A stretch of 33,347 nucleotides of DNA, taken from the NCBI GenBank assembly GCA_934525845.1, contig CAKSZS010000027.1:1-33347 (forward strand), read 5' to 3'. The notes under the pieces are model-generated. The model was not told the origin of the DNA and searched no databases. It saw only the letters and a program-made list of their open reading frames with translations. Each line of letters starts with the position of its first letter. Within the stretch, counting starts at the first letter, position 1. This stretch comes from an uncultured Faecalibacterium sp. GTDB lineage: Bacteria > Bacillota > Clostridia > Oscillospirales > Ruminococcaceae. The translations under genes were made by a program, and so were the position numbers. Below are positions 32,022 through 33,347 of this stretch, piece by piece.

Positions 32022-32050
32022 ATTGTACCGTTAATTGCCGCGTTTGTCAA
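32022..32050 (-). promoter_or_regulatory. SigA-type promoter of the zinc-ribbon gene
   Basis: On the minus strand, TTGACA (32045-32050), a 17-base spacer and TACAAT (32022-32027). It implies a leader of about 130 bases (about 32015 to 31886), containing a small TCCTC/GAGGA hairpin. A TATAAT (31925-31930) nearer the gene lacks a -35. Confidence 0.8.
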
Positions 32051-32124
32051 CCAAAAAACAAGCATGGGGCTTCGGATTTGTGGATATGACACAAAGCAGC
32101 GCGGATCAAACCGGCAAAACGACC

Positions 32125-32159
32125 AAAAAAGAGCCGCGCCCCCAGCGGGAACGCGGCTC
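32125..32159 (-). terminator. Terminator of ackA
   Basis: On the minus strand, GAGCCGCG (32159-32152) pairs with CGCGGCTC (32138-32131), extended inward by C-G and wobble pairs, and is followed by TTTTTT (32130-32125). It lies 25 bases after the ackA stop. Confidence 0.93.
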
Positions 32160-32183
32160 CGGAACGACCTTTTGGGGTCTCCC

Positions 32184-33347
32184 TTATTTCTCGATGACTT
32201 CCTTGGTGTCGCGGGCGATCATCAGCTCCTCATCGGTAGCGATGACCAGGGTGCGGACCTTGGCGCCCCAGGCAGTGATCTCGCAGACATCGCCGACCGG
32301 GTGCTTGTTCTTGTCGGTGTCGATGCGGATGCCCAGCCAATCCATGTGGTGGCAGATCTTTGCGCGGGCGATGGCGTCATGCTCGCCGATGCCGCCGGTG
32401 AAGACGATGGCGTCCACACCGCCCATGGCTGCAATGTAGCTGCCGATGGTCTTCTTGATCTGGTAGTTCAGCATATCGGAAGCCAGCTGTGCGCGCTTGT
32501 TGCCGGCAGCAGCTGCCTCTTCCACGTCACGCTTGTCGCTGGAAACACCGGAGATGCCCAGCAGGCCGGACTTCTTGTTCAGGATCTCGTCCAGCTCGTG
32601 GCCGGTGATGTTCAGGGTGTACTTCAGGTAGTTGACCACAGAGGGGTCCAGGTCGCCGCAGCGGGTGCCCATCATCAGGCCGGCCAGCGGGGTCATGCCC
32701 ATGGAGGTGTCCACGACCTTGCCCTGGTCCACAGCAGCGATGGAAGAACCATTGCCCAGGTGGCAGGTGATCAGCTTCAGGCGCTCGATCGGCTCCTCCA
32801 GGTATTCAGCAGCCTTGTGGGCAACGTACTTGTGACTGGTGCCGTGGAAGCCGTAGCGGCGGACGCCGTACTTCTCGTAGTACTCGTAGGGGATGGCGTA
32901 CATATAAGCCTTCGGGGGCATGGTGCTGTGGAATGCGGTGTCGAACACGGCCACCATCGGGATGTCCGGTCCGAAGACCTTGCGGGCAGCCTCGATGCCC
33001 AGGATGCCGGCGGGGTTGTGCAGGGGAGCCAGCGGGCTCAGCTCGCGGATGGTGTTGATGACCTCATCGGTGATCAGGCAGCTGTTCTTGAACTTCTCGC
33101 CGCCGTGCACGACGCGGTGGCCGATGGCGTTGATCTCCTTCACGTCATCGATGCACTTACCCTCGCCGGTGGTCATCTTCTTCACGACCTCAGCAAATGC
33201 CTCGGTATGGGTGGGGAAGATGGCCGGGGTGGTGGCCTTGTGGCCGTTTGCCTCGTGGGTGATCATGCTGCTTTCCATGCCGATGCGCTCGCACAGGCCC
33301 TTGCACAGCACCTTCTCGCCGTCCATATCGATCAGCTGATACTTCAG
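32184..33347 (-). CDS. ackA: Acetate kinase (5' end beyond window)
   Basis: 387 residues of acetate kinase, which converts acetyl phosphate and ADP to acetate and ATP (reversible), a core energy reaction in fermenters. Visible hallmarks are GHRVVHGGEKF, the catalytic-region VAVFDTAFHSTMP, RRYGFHGTSHKYV, the phosphate-loop HLGNGSSIAA, MGTRCGDLDP and FTGGIGEHD. The frame is open to the window edge, where it reads LKYQLIDMDG, so only about 12-15 N-terminal residues (the NAGSSS region) are missing. The internal ATG at 33326 is not the real start. Any upstream pta partner would lie outside the window. Confidence 0.97.
   Translation of the reverse strand: MKYQLIDMDGEKVLCKGLCERIGMESSMITHEANGHKATTPAIFPTHTEAFAEVVKKMTTGEGKCIDDVKEINAIGHRVVHGGEKFKNSCLITDEVINTIRELSPLAPLHNPAGILGIEAARKVFGPDIPMVAVFDTAFHSTMPPKAYMYAIPYEYYEKYGVRRYGFHGTSHKYVAHKAAEYLEEPIERLKLITCHLGNGSSIAAVDQGKVVDTSMGMTPLAGLMMGTRCGDLDPSVVNYLKYTLNITGHELDEILNKKSGLLGISGVSSDKRDVEEAAAAGNKRAQLASDMLNYQIKKTIGSYIAAMGGVDAIVFTGGIGEHDAIARAKICHHMDWLGIRIDTDKNKHPVGDVCEITAWGAKVRTLVIATDEELMIARDTKEVIEK

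Noticed and set aside
32184..33326. Acetate kinase starting at the ATG at 33326
   Set aside because: The frame continues upstream to the window edge with LKYQLID, which is normal acetate kinase sequence, so the gene is truncated by the window rather than short.

Overview
The window looks like a chromosomal segment of a gut Clostridia (Bacillota), most likely Faecalibacterium or a close Oscillospiraceae relative. The reasons are its high-GC coding with strong C/G third positions, AGGAGG-type ribosome binding sites, an LPXTG surface protein, the glgB-glgC-glgD-glgA set with the Firmicutes-specific glgD, acetate kinase, and small palindromic intergenic elements of a kind I associate with Faecalibacterium-like genomes. 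The genus is inference; the phylum-level placement is well supported.

Layout. (1) 1-1152: the 3' end of rpsI with its terminator, then a stand-alone patatin-like lipase. (2) 1294-5697, minus strand: a 1467-residue secreted, LPXTG-anchored surface protein with a clear SigA-type promoter overlapped downstream by small palindromes. (3) 6043-9060, minus strand: a compact five-gene phage-derived operon (tail-fibre-like protein, C-type-lectin-like DUF6273 protein, M15 endolysin, XhlA-like protein, holin). It has its own promoter and terminator-like hairpin, and no head, tail-tube, replication or integration genes are in view. (4) 9469-10833: a G5/3D cell-wall protein behind a long structured leader. 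(5) 11142-17393: glycogen synthesis genes glgB, glgC, glgD and glgA. GlgB carries a ~125-residue histone-H1-like Lys/Ala/Pro tail. (6) 17601-19571: a large secreted beta-propeller-like protein of unknown function with its own promoter. (7) 20013-27369: the complete F1Fo ATP synthase operon (atpZ-like, atpI, B, E, F, H, A, G, D, C). Its c subunit shows a two-carboxylate sodium-type ion site. (8) 27392-31390: uridine kinase (minus), then a C39-like peptidase, a HAD phosphatase and cardiolipin synthase (plus). (9) 31598-33347, minus strand: a small zinc-ribbon protein with a long leader, and the 3' part of acetate kinase, cut by the window edge.

How the genes work together. The glg block turns glucose-1-phosphate into ADP-glucose (GlgC with the GlgD partner), polymerises it (GlgA) and branches it (GlgB). 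The atp block and ackA are core energy genes of a fermenter; the c-subunit signature suggests sodium coupling. The surface protein, G5/3D protein, M15 endolysin and secreted propeller form a cell-envelope theme. The most unusual items are the orphan holin-endolysin-tail-fibre operon, the histone-like tail on GlgB, a pair of 14-bp direct repeats spaced 21 bp apart upstream of glgB, and two related inverted-repeat elements at 19685-19826 and 31399-31525. I see no CRISPR array, tRNA, rRNA, integrase or transposase gene.
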